Origin: CAZSWS01 sp964610765
Lineage (GTDB): Bacteria > Bacteroidota > Bacteroidia > Bacteroidales > Tannerellaceae
DNA: 34,687 bases
Direction: 5' to 3'
Assembly (NCBI GenBank): GCA_964610765.1
Contig: CAZSWS010000023.1
Coordinates: 1-34,687 of the forward strand
Shown here: positions 1 to 7,223 of the stretch, in pieces
Layout of the letters: each line of letters opens with the position of its first letter
Numbering within the stretch: position 1 is the first letter of the stretch
Position numbers and translations under genes: made by a program
Notes under the pieces: generated by a model
The model's input: only the letters and a program-made list of their open reading frames with translations
Databases searched by the model: none
Told to the model about the DNA's origin: nothing

Positions 1-738
1 CTAGAAGACAGATTGAACATTGGACCAATTTGCGATTTAAAAAAGAATGTAGAAAAGAGAAAATCTTGGTTATCAGATAACTTCAGAGGCACAGATATTT
101 CTAATCTTTTTGCAGAGGTTGTTGATAAAGATATCGCGACTATAGAGTCACTCATAGCCAACTCTAAAAATATAAGCAAGGTGTATTTATGGACGGGGTT
201 ACACACCGCTGAACTCTATGAAGTTTTAAGCGCAATACGTTTACTCTTTCATTTAAATAAACTTGACATTCAATTCTACATGTTAGACTTTCCTAATATC
301 CCTATGAATCTAAATGGAATAGAAGTGGTAAGCCCTACCACTTTCAATGTGGTGCCAATAGAACAAGTAAAACCCCTATTAGATAGTTTTAAACTTATTG
401 ATAAAAACGAACTGGCAAAATGGGAGCTGGTATGGCTAAAAGTTTTATCAGGAAACTCAGCACTTAGAACTATTGGAGAAAACGGTCAAATAGAGGAGTC
501 AGATGATAGTTACTATGATAATTCTCTACTAAAATACTGTACCACAGAATTTCAAAATGCAGCACGTATTATTGGATACACACTATATGACATTGATTTT
601 TCTGTTGGAGATAGTTATTTAAATTGGCGATTAAAACAATTAGTTTCGACCGGCAAATTAGAAAGCTGCGGTCTTTTAAGAGAAATCCATGAATATGAGG
701 TAAGAAAAATAGAAAGAGGGGCATCGCAAGTCCTTTAG
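1..738 (+). CDS. DUF1835/DUF3658 domain protein, 5'-truncated by the window edge
   Basis: The reading frame is open from the first base, and the TTG at 13 is very unlikely to be the true start, so this is the C-terminal part of a longer gene. The first visible residues (LEDRLNIGPICDL) resemble the conserved 'DxLxIGPI' segment of DUF1835 proteins. The end, with WRLKQLVSTGKLE followed by YEVR, resembles the DUF3658 C-terminal domain. From memory, family members have a short N-terminal stretch before the IGPI motif, so perhaps 30-50 residues are missing. The biochemical function of the family is not established. No signal peptide or membrane segment is visible in this part. It converges on the OmpA-family gene, with 43 bp between the two stop codons. 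Confidence 0.75.
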   Translation, partial: LEDRLNIGPICDLKKNVEKRKSWLSDNFRGTDISNLFAEVVDKDIATIESLIANSKNISKVYLWTGLHTAELYEVLSAIRLLFHLNKLDIQFYMLDFPNIPMNLNGIEVVSPTTFNVVPIEQVKPLLDSFKLIDKNELAKWELVWLKVLSGNSALRTIGENGQIEESDDSYYDNSLLKYCTTEFQNAARIIGYTLYDIDFSVGDSYLNWRLKQLVSTGKLESCGLLREIHEYEVRKIERGASQVL

Positions 739-752
739 ACTGACACCCCTCT
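715..752. terminator. Possible hairpin between convergent genes
   Basis: AGAGGGG (715-721) can pair with CCCCTCT (746-752) across a 24-nt loop that includes the DUF1835 stop codon. A second small stem, AAGCAT/ATGCTT, lies at 760-777. Neither has a good T-tract on either strand, so this is only a weak candidate for termination between the converging genes. Confidence 0.25.
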
Positions 753-781
753 CACTATGAAGCATTTCACTATGCTTTATA

Positions 782-1975
782 TTACTTATCTGCCGGAAGT
801 GTATGCCAATAATCCATGTTTTTAACCAACTCGATGGTTACTTTTCTGTCGCCTTCTCTCACTTGTTCTGAAGCATTGACTTTGGCATGAGATACCGCCC
901 TTCCCACTCCAATGGATTTCAAAATTGATGAAGATACCCCTCCCTCAACCAATGCTTCAACAACTGCCAAAGCACGCTTTCTTGAAAGTTCCATATTATA
1001 AGCAGGGGCTCCTACTGCATCCGTATAACCGGTTATCAAGAATTTCTTATCTGTATTTTGCTTAAGAATTCCGGCAATTTCTTGTATAACTTCCTGACTT
1101 TTGGCAGTTAACACAGCTTTGTCAAACTCGAAGTATATATTATTAAACAACTCATACAGCTTGGTGTATTCAACACGTTCGACTATTTTTTCTACCTGCA
1201 CAGGCACTTCCACACGTTTTTCGACCGTCTTTTCAACTACACGATCCTGATACTGAACGATCGAAGCACTTTTCTTTGATTTCCCCCCTATACGCCATAT
1301 CAATCGGGCTGTTCCTTGGAGCGTATTTGCCACTTGCTTGTAAGGCATCACCAAATAATCTGCTTGTACTCCTATCCCTATATGGTCGTTCAACCACATA
1401 TTAAGTCCTACTCCCAAAGAAACCGGCATCATATGTTTCTTATCACGACCATCTTTATTAGCACTGTTTCCCAGCTCCCAGTCCATGCTGTTTTCAGTCT
1501 GCCCTTCCGTTCCTATATAATGGATAGAAAAGTCTTTATTCATATAGCCCACACCTGCACGCAGATACGGATCAATATATTTTGAACCGAAATACTCACC
1601 CAAACGCCACTGCAAGCCCGGTCCAATCATGTAAAGCATCTTTGTCTTATTTTTACCACTAAGCTTATCGGAGGTGATACCGACTGTTCCTTGAATATCC
1701 AAATATAGATGTCGAGTAAGTTCTCGTGCCACATATAAATCTACTCCATAAACAGCATGTTTTAGTTTCAAGTCGAAATCATAGCCACCATCTTCCAGTT
1801 TTTTGAAGTCGCTAAACTGTGTACGGCTGAATTGAAACACCGAGCCTCCGGCTCCTATTTCCCATGCTTTAGTATCTTTCTTCTTTTCAGTTTGGTTATC
1901 TTGTGCTGCTAAGGGCATGACGCCCATAGCAACCAAAGACAGTATCCCAAGTATAACTTTATTTATTTTCATCAT
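782..1975 (-). CDS. OmpA-family outer membrane protein
   Basis: This 397-residue protein begins with a signal peptide that probably ends near AAQ at residues 23-25. Residues of about 35-225 look like an outer membrane beta-barrel, with alternating aromatic and small residues and segments such as YLRAGVGYMN. A charged linker rich in VEKxVEVPVxVEK (about 240-270) leads to a C-terminal OmpA/MotB peptidoglycan-binding domain, recognisable from YFEFDKAVLT, GYTDAVG and NMELSRKRA. It should anchor the outer membrane to peptidoglycan. The start is one of two adjacent ATGs. It lies 21 bp downstream of the collagen-like lipoprotein on the same strand, so the two are probably co-transcribed and may act together at the cell envelope. 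The exact OmpA subfamily cannot be told from sequence alone. Confidence 0.88.
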   Translation of the reverse strand: MMKINKVILGILSLVAMGVMPLAAQDNQTEKKKDTKAWEIGAGGSVFQFSRTQFSDFKKLEDGGYDFDLKLKHAVYGVDLYVARELTRHLYLDIQGTVGITSDKLSGKNKTKMLYMIGPGLQWRLGEYFGSKYIDPYLRAGVGYMNKDFSIHYIGTEGQTENSMDWELGNSANKDGRDKKHMMPVSLGVGLNMWLNDHIGIGVQADYLVMPYKQVANTLQGTARLIWRIGGKSKKSASIVQYQDRVVEKTVEKRVEVPVQVEKIVERVEYTKLYELFNNIYFEFDKAVLTAKSQEVIQEIAGILKQNTDKKFLITGYTDAVGAPAYNMELSRKRALAVVEALVEGGVSSSILKSIGVGRAVSHAKVNASEQVREGDRKVTIELVKNMDYWHTLPADK

Positions 1976-1996
1976 TCAAGAGTTTGTATAGTTAGC

Positions 1997-4897
1997 TTAA
2001 TTCACTGCAATATCTGTAATAGTAGGTGTCTGCATCATATCGTCATCAATCCCTTCCATCATCATCGTTTGATTCGTTTTATTGTATCTAAGTCGACCGA
2101 TAAGTTTGCCCGGAGAAAGAAAATACTCTATTTCACTTTCAACATAAACAGCTGACCCTAGATTTACACGTACAAGTTTCGCTTTACCATCGGCAATAGA
2201 AGCCAGCTCATAACGATTATCCACAGATTCATCACCACTGGAACCATTACCTGATTTTACAAACTTCACTTTTATAAATGCCGCCTTCTCTACTACTGCA
2301 TAGTCAGCAACCACCGGAAGCCAATAGTCATAAGCTTGTCCTCCAACTGTCCTTGTTTCTTTAACACAATCAGACTCATACACATGATTAGAATCGATAT
2401 GTGAGCTGTCAAAGACAACGGTCAGCTCTTCAACTGAATTCAATCCTGAAGCATATCCTTTGACTCCTTCATAATTTCCAATATTTGGCAGATATTGCAC
2501 GGGAGGAACGCGAACCACCATAGGTGCCATTGGGCTCTCACCGTAATAGCTATCTACTCTGACGACATAGAAATGATCTTTACCGTCCCACTCGGCTGCA
2601 CCTGAAGCCGGTTTCTTCATATAAGGAGGCACAATATGCATCCGGTCAACTCCTGTAGGCATTGCTTGAGACACGTTCTTACTATGTTGTTTGATAGGAG
2701 CATTTTCATCGAATGAGGTGGGATTGTTCGCATCTGTCAATTCGAACCACTTCATGACTTGATTCACGTCACCTAAATGGCTAGGTATTCTCTCCCATTT
2801 AGCACCCGGAGTACCTACATTACGCTCCATACGACATGTTGCCGTTGCAGTACTGCTGCTTAGTCCTACCACACGACTGGTAACAATCAACCGTACATGA
2901 ACTCTGTTAGGAACATACGTATTAGCAGCCGACGTCTCAGTCACTTCATTCCCTTTATTGTTTTTGTAGGTTACTTGAACAGTACCTATCAGTTCAGGTA
3001 TTGCTTTTCCTTCAGGTAGTTCTTCTTTTGTAACTAGGAATTGTCCGGCATCGTCTGCCACAAACTCTTTGTTCGGGTCCATTCCGGGCATTCCTTTCAC
3101 TTTTGCTCCCGGAGAAGGTATACCTACTTCATTGTATACTACGAAAAGCACTCCACCATCAGTCCACCTAACATGCTCTTCATGCTCTTGTAATGAATAT
3201 TGAGAGATAACGTTGGGAACTCCAAGAATTACAACCTGACCATCAATAATCGTTTCACCGTCCTGTCCATCTTGACCATCAACACCTCGTAAGTATTCCC
3301 AGAAGTCGCTGACTGTTGTTTTATCTTTTGGCCAGTCCGCCCCCGCCTCATGCGGATTGGCTAACCCTTTGGCTACTTCTTCCTTCCATAGTTCATACGC
3401 TGATTGTCCATCAGCTCCCGGCTGACCATCTTGACCGTCATTTCCATCATTTCCGTCATTTCCGGCTTGACCATCATTACCTGTCAGGTATTCCCAGAAG
3501 TCTTCAACTTTATTCTTGATTGTCGGCCATTTTTCTTCGGGATTTTTAGGGTCTTTTACCCTACCTGCCTCAACTTCAGCTTTCCAAAGTTCATAGGCAC
3601 TTAATCCATCTTGACCTGCCTGACCCTGCTGACCATCTTGACCATCCTGACCGTCCTTACCAAAGGCAGGAATACCGGTATCTACTCCGTCAATATGCCA
3701 GTAGCCGTTCACAATCGTTATAACACTTCCATCTCTACCATCTTGACCTTTCTGACCGTCTTGACCATCCTGACCGTCTTTTCCTTCCGCTTTGATATTC
3801 GTGTTCTGTCCGTCAATATACCAGTAGCCATTCTCAATCGTCACAACGCTACCATCCTTACCATCTTGACCATCCTTTCCTTCCGCTTTGATATTCGTAT
3901 TCTGTCCGTCAATATACCAATAGCCATTCTCAATTGTCACAACACTACCATCTTGACCATCTTGACCATCTTGACCGTCTTTACCATTCTGTCCATCAAC
4001 ACCGGCTTTACCCCGTAGAAAATACCAGTAGTCATCCATAGCAATTTTAGTCTTATCCCAGTTTTCGCCCGGCTTATGAGGGTTCTCTATGCCTTTCATA
4101 ACTTCTGTGACCCAAAGCTCATAAGCATTTAGCCCGTCAGCACCTTGTGTTCCGTCAGCTCCTTTGCTTCCATCTTTTCCTCTAGCCGGAATCGTTGTAT
4201 CTATACCATCAATAAACCAGTTTCCATTTGTACCAATCTTAACGACACTACCATTTTTACCGTCCTTACCATCCTGACCGTCTTGTCCATCTTGTCCGTC
4301 TTGACCATCCTGACCATCTTGCCCGTCTTGACCTTTTACCGACACTCCGGTATCCGTCCCGTCAATTATCCAAGTCAGGTTATGGCTAATTTCTATCTTA
4401 GTTCCATCTCTACCGTCAGCTCCTCTAGAAGGCTTCCCGGTGTCTATACCATCTATCCACCAATTACCATTATCTCCAATAACAGGCGTGGAACCATTCT
4501 TACCATCTTTACCGTCAGCTCCGGTAAGGAAATACCAAAAATCATCCATTTTGTTCTTGGTCTTATCCCACTCTTTAGCCGGATTGTGCGGATCTTTAAT
4601 ACCTTTAGCTACTTCTTTCACCCATAGCTCATAGGCACTTAACCCATCTTGACCATCCTGACCATCTTTGCCGTCTTTCCCTTTTAAATACAGGAAGAAC
4701 TGGTCTTCTGATGTCCGGTCTTTAGGCCAATCAATGTCACCATTATTTACACGCTCGACCCAAAGTTCATAAGCAGATATGCCAGCCGGTCCTTTCGGTC
4801 CCTCAGGCATCGTTATGTGCAACTCATTATCACACGAAGCCATTAATAATGCCAAAATAAATGCACTAATGGCATAAATAGATTTGAAATGTTTCAT
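1997..4897 (-). CDS. Large collagen-like repeat lipoprotein, probably surface-exposed
   Basis: A lipoprotein signal peptide ends at a lipobox (LMASC, Cys22), and the next residues DNE are acidic, as in Bacteroidetes lipoproteins exported to the cell surface (inference). Residues 32-547 mix three elements. Runs of Gly-X-Y triplets, mainly GQD, GKD and GND, are the first. Five SAYELW-type modules begin near residues 41, 87, 257, 433 and 499. Six short 'NGxWxIDGxxT' modules lie near 144, 173, 224, 324, 356 and 397. The SAYELW unit resembles an enlarged form of the SAYEIAVxxGFxGTExEWLxSLxG modules that border collagen-like repeats in other bacterial and phage proteins. Residues of about 560-966 form a non-repetitive region I do not recognise; it may be Ig-like. 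It is the first gene of an operon with the OmpA-family gene. Function is unknown; an adhesin or extended surface fibre is a guess. Confidence 0.85.
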   Translation of the reverse strand: MKHFKSIYAISAFILALLMASCDNELHITMPEGPKGPAGISAYELWVERVNNGDIDWPKDRTSEDQFFLYLKGKDGKDGQDGQDGLSAYELWVKEVAKGIKDPHNPAKEWDKTKNKMDDFWYFLTGADGKDGKNGSTPVIGDNGNWWIDGIDTGKPSRGADGRDGTKIEISHNLTWIIDGTDTGVSVKGQDGQDGQDGQDGQDGQDGQDGKDGKNGSVVKIGTNGNWFIDGIDTTIPARGKDGSKGADGTQGADGLNAYELWVTEVMKGIENPHKPGENWDKTKIAMDDYWYFLRGKAGVDGQNGKDGQDGQDGQDGSVVTIENGYWYIDGQNTNIKAEGKDGQDGKDGSVVTIENGYWYIDGQNTNIKAEGKDGQDGQDGQKGQDGRDGSVITIVNGYWHIDGVDTGIPAFGKDGQDGQDGQQGQAGQDGLSAYELWKAEVEAGRVKDPKNPEEKWPTIKNKVEDFWEYLTGNDGQAGNDGNDGNDGQDGQPGADGQSAYELWKEEVAKGLANPHEAGADWPKDKTTVSDFWEYLRGVDGQDGQDGETIIDGQVVILGVPNVISQYSLQEHEEHVRWTDGGVLFVVYNEVGIPSPGAKVKGMPGMDPNKEFVADDAGQFLVTKEELPEGKAIPELIGTVQVTYKNNKGNEVTETSAANTYVPNRVHVRLIVTSRVVGLSSSTATATCRMERNVGTPGAKWERIPSHLGDVNQVMKWFELTDANNPTSFDENAPIKQHSKNVSQAMPTGVDRMHIVPPYMKKPASGAAEWDGKDHFYVVRVDSYYGESPMAPMVVRVPPVQYLPNIGNYEGVKGYASGLNSVEELTVVFDSSHIDSNHVYESDCVKETRTVGGQAYDYWLPVVADYAVVEKAAFIKVKFVKSGNGSSGDESVDNRYELASIADGKAKLVRVNLGSAVYVESEIEYFLSPGKLIGRLRYNKTNQTMMMEGIDDDMMQTPTITDIAVN
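3761..3952 (-). repeat. Tandem 96-bp repeat inside the collagen-like gene
   Basis: Two adjacent 96-bp copies encode residues 316-347 and 348-379 and differ at only a handful of positions, mostly silent. A third, more diverged copy follows (about residues 388-419). The GQD-coding stretch near 4259-4333 is also a simple repeat of nine bases. Such near-identical repeats can expand or contract by slippage or recombination and are prone to assembly error. Confidence 0.85.
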
Positions 4898-4936
4898 AGG
4901 TTTTTAAAATTTAATACAAGATTTATTTTCCTGAGG

Positions 4937-4944
4937 CAAAGTTC
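4937..4944 (-). promoter_or_regulatory. Weak -7-like box for the collagen-like lipoprotein operon
   Basis: On the minus strand this reads GAACTTTG, one mismatch from TAnnTTTG. It lies 40 bp upstream of the ATG. No TTTG -33 box stands at the expected distance; instead the repeats at 4966-5003 begin there. This would suit a promoter that needs an activator. The call is tentative. Confidence 0.3.
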
Positions 4945-4965
4945 AACCTATAACACATACGTCTA

Positions 4966-5003
4966 AAAGACTACTTGCAAAAGAGTAAAGACTATTCGCA
5001 AAA
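4966..5003. promoter_or_regulatory. First pair of 17-bp direct repeats (candidate AraC-type operator)
   Basis: AAAGACTACTTGCAAAA (4966-4982) and AAAGACTATTCGCAAAA (4987-5003) differ at two positions and start 21 bp apart. Direct repeats of about 17 bp on a 21-bp pitch are the arrangement known for AraC-family dimers. They sit just upstream of the likely promoter of the collagen-like lipoprotein operon and face the AraC-family gene at 5261. The repeat is seen in the sequence; binding is inferred. Confidence 0.55.
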
Positions 5004-5070
5004 CTGGGAATAACACGTTACAAAGGGTTTAAATCGTGCTTTGAAGCATACAAAACCTACAACTAGGGAT

Positions 5071-5107
5071 AGATGCATTTCGCAAAAGATGACGATTATT
5101 TGCAAAA
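5071..5107. promoter_or_regulatory. Second, more diverged pair of the same repeats
   Basis: AGATGCATTTCGCAAAA (5071-5087) and GACGATTATTTGCAAAA (5091-5107) keep the TYGCAAAA core and start 20 bp apart. The start of this pair is 84 bp from the second site of the first pair, close to eight helical turns, so all four sites would lie on a similar face of the DNA. The pair lies upstream of the regulator gene's own candidate promoter, which suggests autoregulation (inference). Confidence 0.45.
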
Positions 5108-5126
5108 GATATTATACAGGCGTAAA

Positions 5127-5153
5127 TTTGGCAAAGAAGATGTATATACTTTG
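5127..5153 (+). promoter_or_regulatory. Candidate promoter of the TPR-AraC regulator
   Basis: A TTTG at 5127-5130 and TACTTTG at 5147-5153 approximate the Bacteroidetes -33/-7 pair. The -7 box is one base short of TAnnTTTG and the spacer is short. It would give a leader of about 100 nt before the ATG at 5261. The rest of the 363-bp intergenic region (4898-5260) shows only the repeats listed here. Confidence 0.35.
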
Positions 5154-5260
5154 GCTAGTAATGACATAACTTCGCATAAATCAATGCAAAAAACAGCATA
5201 TTACATATAACTTATTGATTGAAAACCATCACGAGCTAATCACCTTATAGAACAATCAGC

Positions 5261-7057
5261 ATGAAAGAAAAACTAGGCTGCCTAATCACCATATTATTTT
5301 TCACATTCTATGCATCTACCCAGCAGGCTTTCGGAAATCATAGCCAGGCAGACAGTGTGCTCACTCTTATAAAGCAAGCTAAAGGTGTAGAGAAGCTCAA
5401 ACTGCTTGATAAACATGTAAGCTTATTTCTATCAAGCCCAGAACTGATAGCACCCATTGAAGAAAAGGCAATCAAAGAAAAAGACCATCTATTAATTGCC
5501 TATGCCTATCGCTTCAGAATTTATGGTTTATCCAAGAAAGATGAAAACGACTCTATAAGATTCTATCTAAACCTGATGGATGAAGAGCTGGCACTTTATG
5601 AACAAACCAAAAAGCATATAACCGGCGAAGAAAAAACAAGGTATCGCTCTATAAAAAGCACCCTAGCAACAATGAAAGTAGAGCAATTCCTAATGAAGGG
5701 ATTATATGATTTGGCTTTAGTCGAAATAAACGAGATGCTCTCGCAGTCAAAGCTCGACAATGACCTATTATCTGAACGTCAGGCTTATGTATATCTGGGC
5801 ATGATGTATGTAAACACCGAAAAATGGGACAAAGCGTTGTTAAACTTTCAAGAAGCCTATGCTATTAATGAAGTGATGCTAAAGGCTAATAAGCCCAAGC
5901 TAAGCATCTACTCTTACTTTCCGGCTATGGAGGGAATATTATTGAGTAATGAAAAGCTAGGACAACATAAACAGGCTATAGTGATTGCTGATAGCCTTCT
6001 TAATCGTATAGAAAGAGACTTTAAAAGCATTGAAACACCTAATAACGAAGACCTATTTCTTTATTACTACTGCTTAAACAGGGTTAATTCATTGAGTGCT
6101 TTATCATTTATGAAAACCAATCAGCTTAAGGAAGCTCGCATGAAATTAGATGAAATCAAACAGTTTATCAGAGAGTTTTCCAACACACCCCACTCCAACT
6201 TCATGCAATACTATAAGTCGGAAGCAGAATATCACTTACTCACAAAAAACTTTCCTGAAGCCAGGCAGTACATCCAAGTGCTGCTCGAGAACATTTCGTT
6301 AGAAACAAATCCTCAAGAATACCTGGAGATAAATATTTTAAAAGCAAAGATTCTCAATGCAGAAGGAGATAACCTTAGCGCATACAACCTCATCAATCAG
6401 GTACATCATGCATACGACTCAATCAGCAAAATAGACTTCTCCTCCCGAGTAGCAGAAATTCAAACCATTCATCAAGTAGAAAAAGCAGGTCTATTAGCTA
6501 AACAGAGCGAAGAAAAGCTACAGTTGACACAAATCATTCTTATCATCCTGGCGCTCGTATTCTTATTATCTCTTGGGCTGTTATACCAGTCATGGCGCAA
6601 TGGGAAAGTGCTAAAAAAGAAAAATCAACAGCTACACCATCAATACACAAAAATAGAAGAAAGCAATAAGTTGATGCATAAGCTAAAAACGGAGAAATTA
6701 AACGAAGGAAATGTGCCTGCATCCCCTTATGATGACATCATCATCAAACTTAAAAACTATCTGGATGAATCACAAATATACAGGAATGCTGATTTGTCAC
6801 GTGAAGAGCTGGCCCTTAAAATCGGCACTAACAGGCAATATCTTATTCAAGCGATTAAAGAAAAGACAGGTCACACATTTAATGAATTCATTTATGAACA
6901 TCGGCTTAAATACGCCTATGATATGATTGTAAAAGAAAGAGATAAAAGCATATCGGATGTCTATGTCGATTCCGGATTTGCCAACAGAAGCACATTCAAC
7001 AAAGCTTTCAAGGGAGTCTACGGGATGTCGCCCACTGAGCTCAGAAACATTTTATAG
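5261..7057 (+). CDS. Membrane-anchored TPR regulator with C-terminal AraC-type DNA-binding domain
   Basis: The 598-residue protein has an N-terminal hydrophobic signal or anchor (about 1-25) and a long helical region with TPR-like repeats (about 100-380, for example YVYLGMMYVNTEKWDKALLNF). One strong transmembrane helix follows near 424-444 (IILIILALVFLLSLGLL), then a basic coiled-coil stretch, then an AraC-type helix-turn-helix domain at about 495-598, with REELALKIGTNRQYL and GFANRSTFNKAFKGVYGMSPTELR. The topology implies a periplasmic TPR sensor coupled directly to a cytoplasmic DNA-binding domain, with no kinase or receiver domain. It is divergent from the collagen-like lipoprotein operon and is separated from it by repeats of AraC-site type, so it is the obvious candidate regulator. 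The signal it senses cannot be read from the sequence. Confidence 0.85.
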   Translation: MKEKLGCLITILFFTFYASTQQAFGNHSQADSVLTLIKQAKGVEKLKLLDKHVSLFLSSPELIAPIEEKAIKEKDHLLIAYAYRFRIYGLSKKDENDSIRFYLNLMDEELALYEQTKKHITGEEKTRYRSIKSTLATMKVEQFLMKGLYDLALVEINEMLSQSKLDNDLLSERQAYVYLGMMYVNTEKWDKALLNFQEAYAINEVMLKANKPKLSIYSYFPAMEGILLSNEKLGQHKQAIVIADSLLNRIERDFKSIETPNNEDLFLYYYCLNRVNSLSALSFMKTNQLKEARMKLDEIKQFIREFSNTPHSNFMQYYKSEAEYHLLTKNFPEARQYIQVLLENISLETNPQEYLEINILKAKILNAEGDNLSAYNLINQVHHAYDSISKIDFSSRVAEIQTIHQVEKAGLLAKQSEEKLQLTQIILIILALVFLLSLGLLYQSWRNGKVLKKKNQQLHHQYTKIEESNKLMHKLKTEKLNEGNVPASPYDDIIIKLKNYLDESQIYRNADLSREELALKIGTNRQYLIQAIKEKTGHTFNEFIYEHRLKYAYDMIVKERDKSISDVYVDSGFANRSTFNKAFKGVYGMSPTELRNIL

Positions 7058-7223
7058 CCATTGGACGTTTATTAGAAGTATAAACTCTAATTTGCATATG
7101 TATTACTTATATCGAGGAAAAGAAAGCTTAAAAAGACCGAAATAGAGCTATTCATGTGTGTTTATAGACAATAAATGGTGATATTTATATCCAAATTAAT
7201 TATTTACAAACTCTCAACCTGAT

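Noticed and set aside
3601..4340. Regularly repeated DNA resembling a CRISPR array
   Set aside because: The repeats are in-frame coding units of nine and 96 bases within a lipoprotein gene, with no unique spacers and no cas genes.
3316..4634. Several plus-strand reading frames of 64-160 codons, rich in Ile, Leu, Thr and Val
   Set aside because: They are antisense to the Gly-X-Y repeats, whose GGTCAAGAT-like codons give long open frames with no stop on the other strand.
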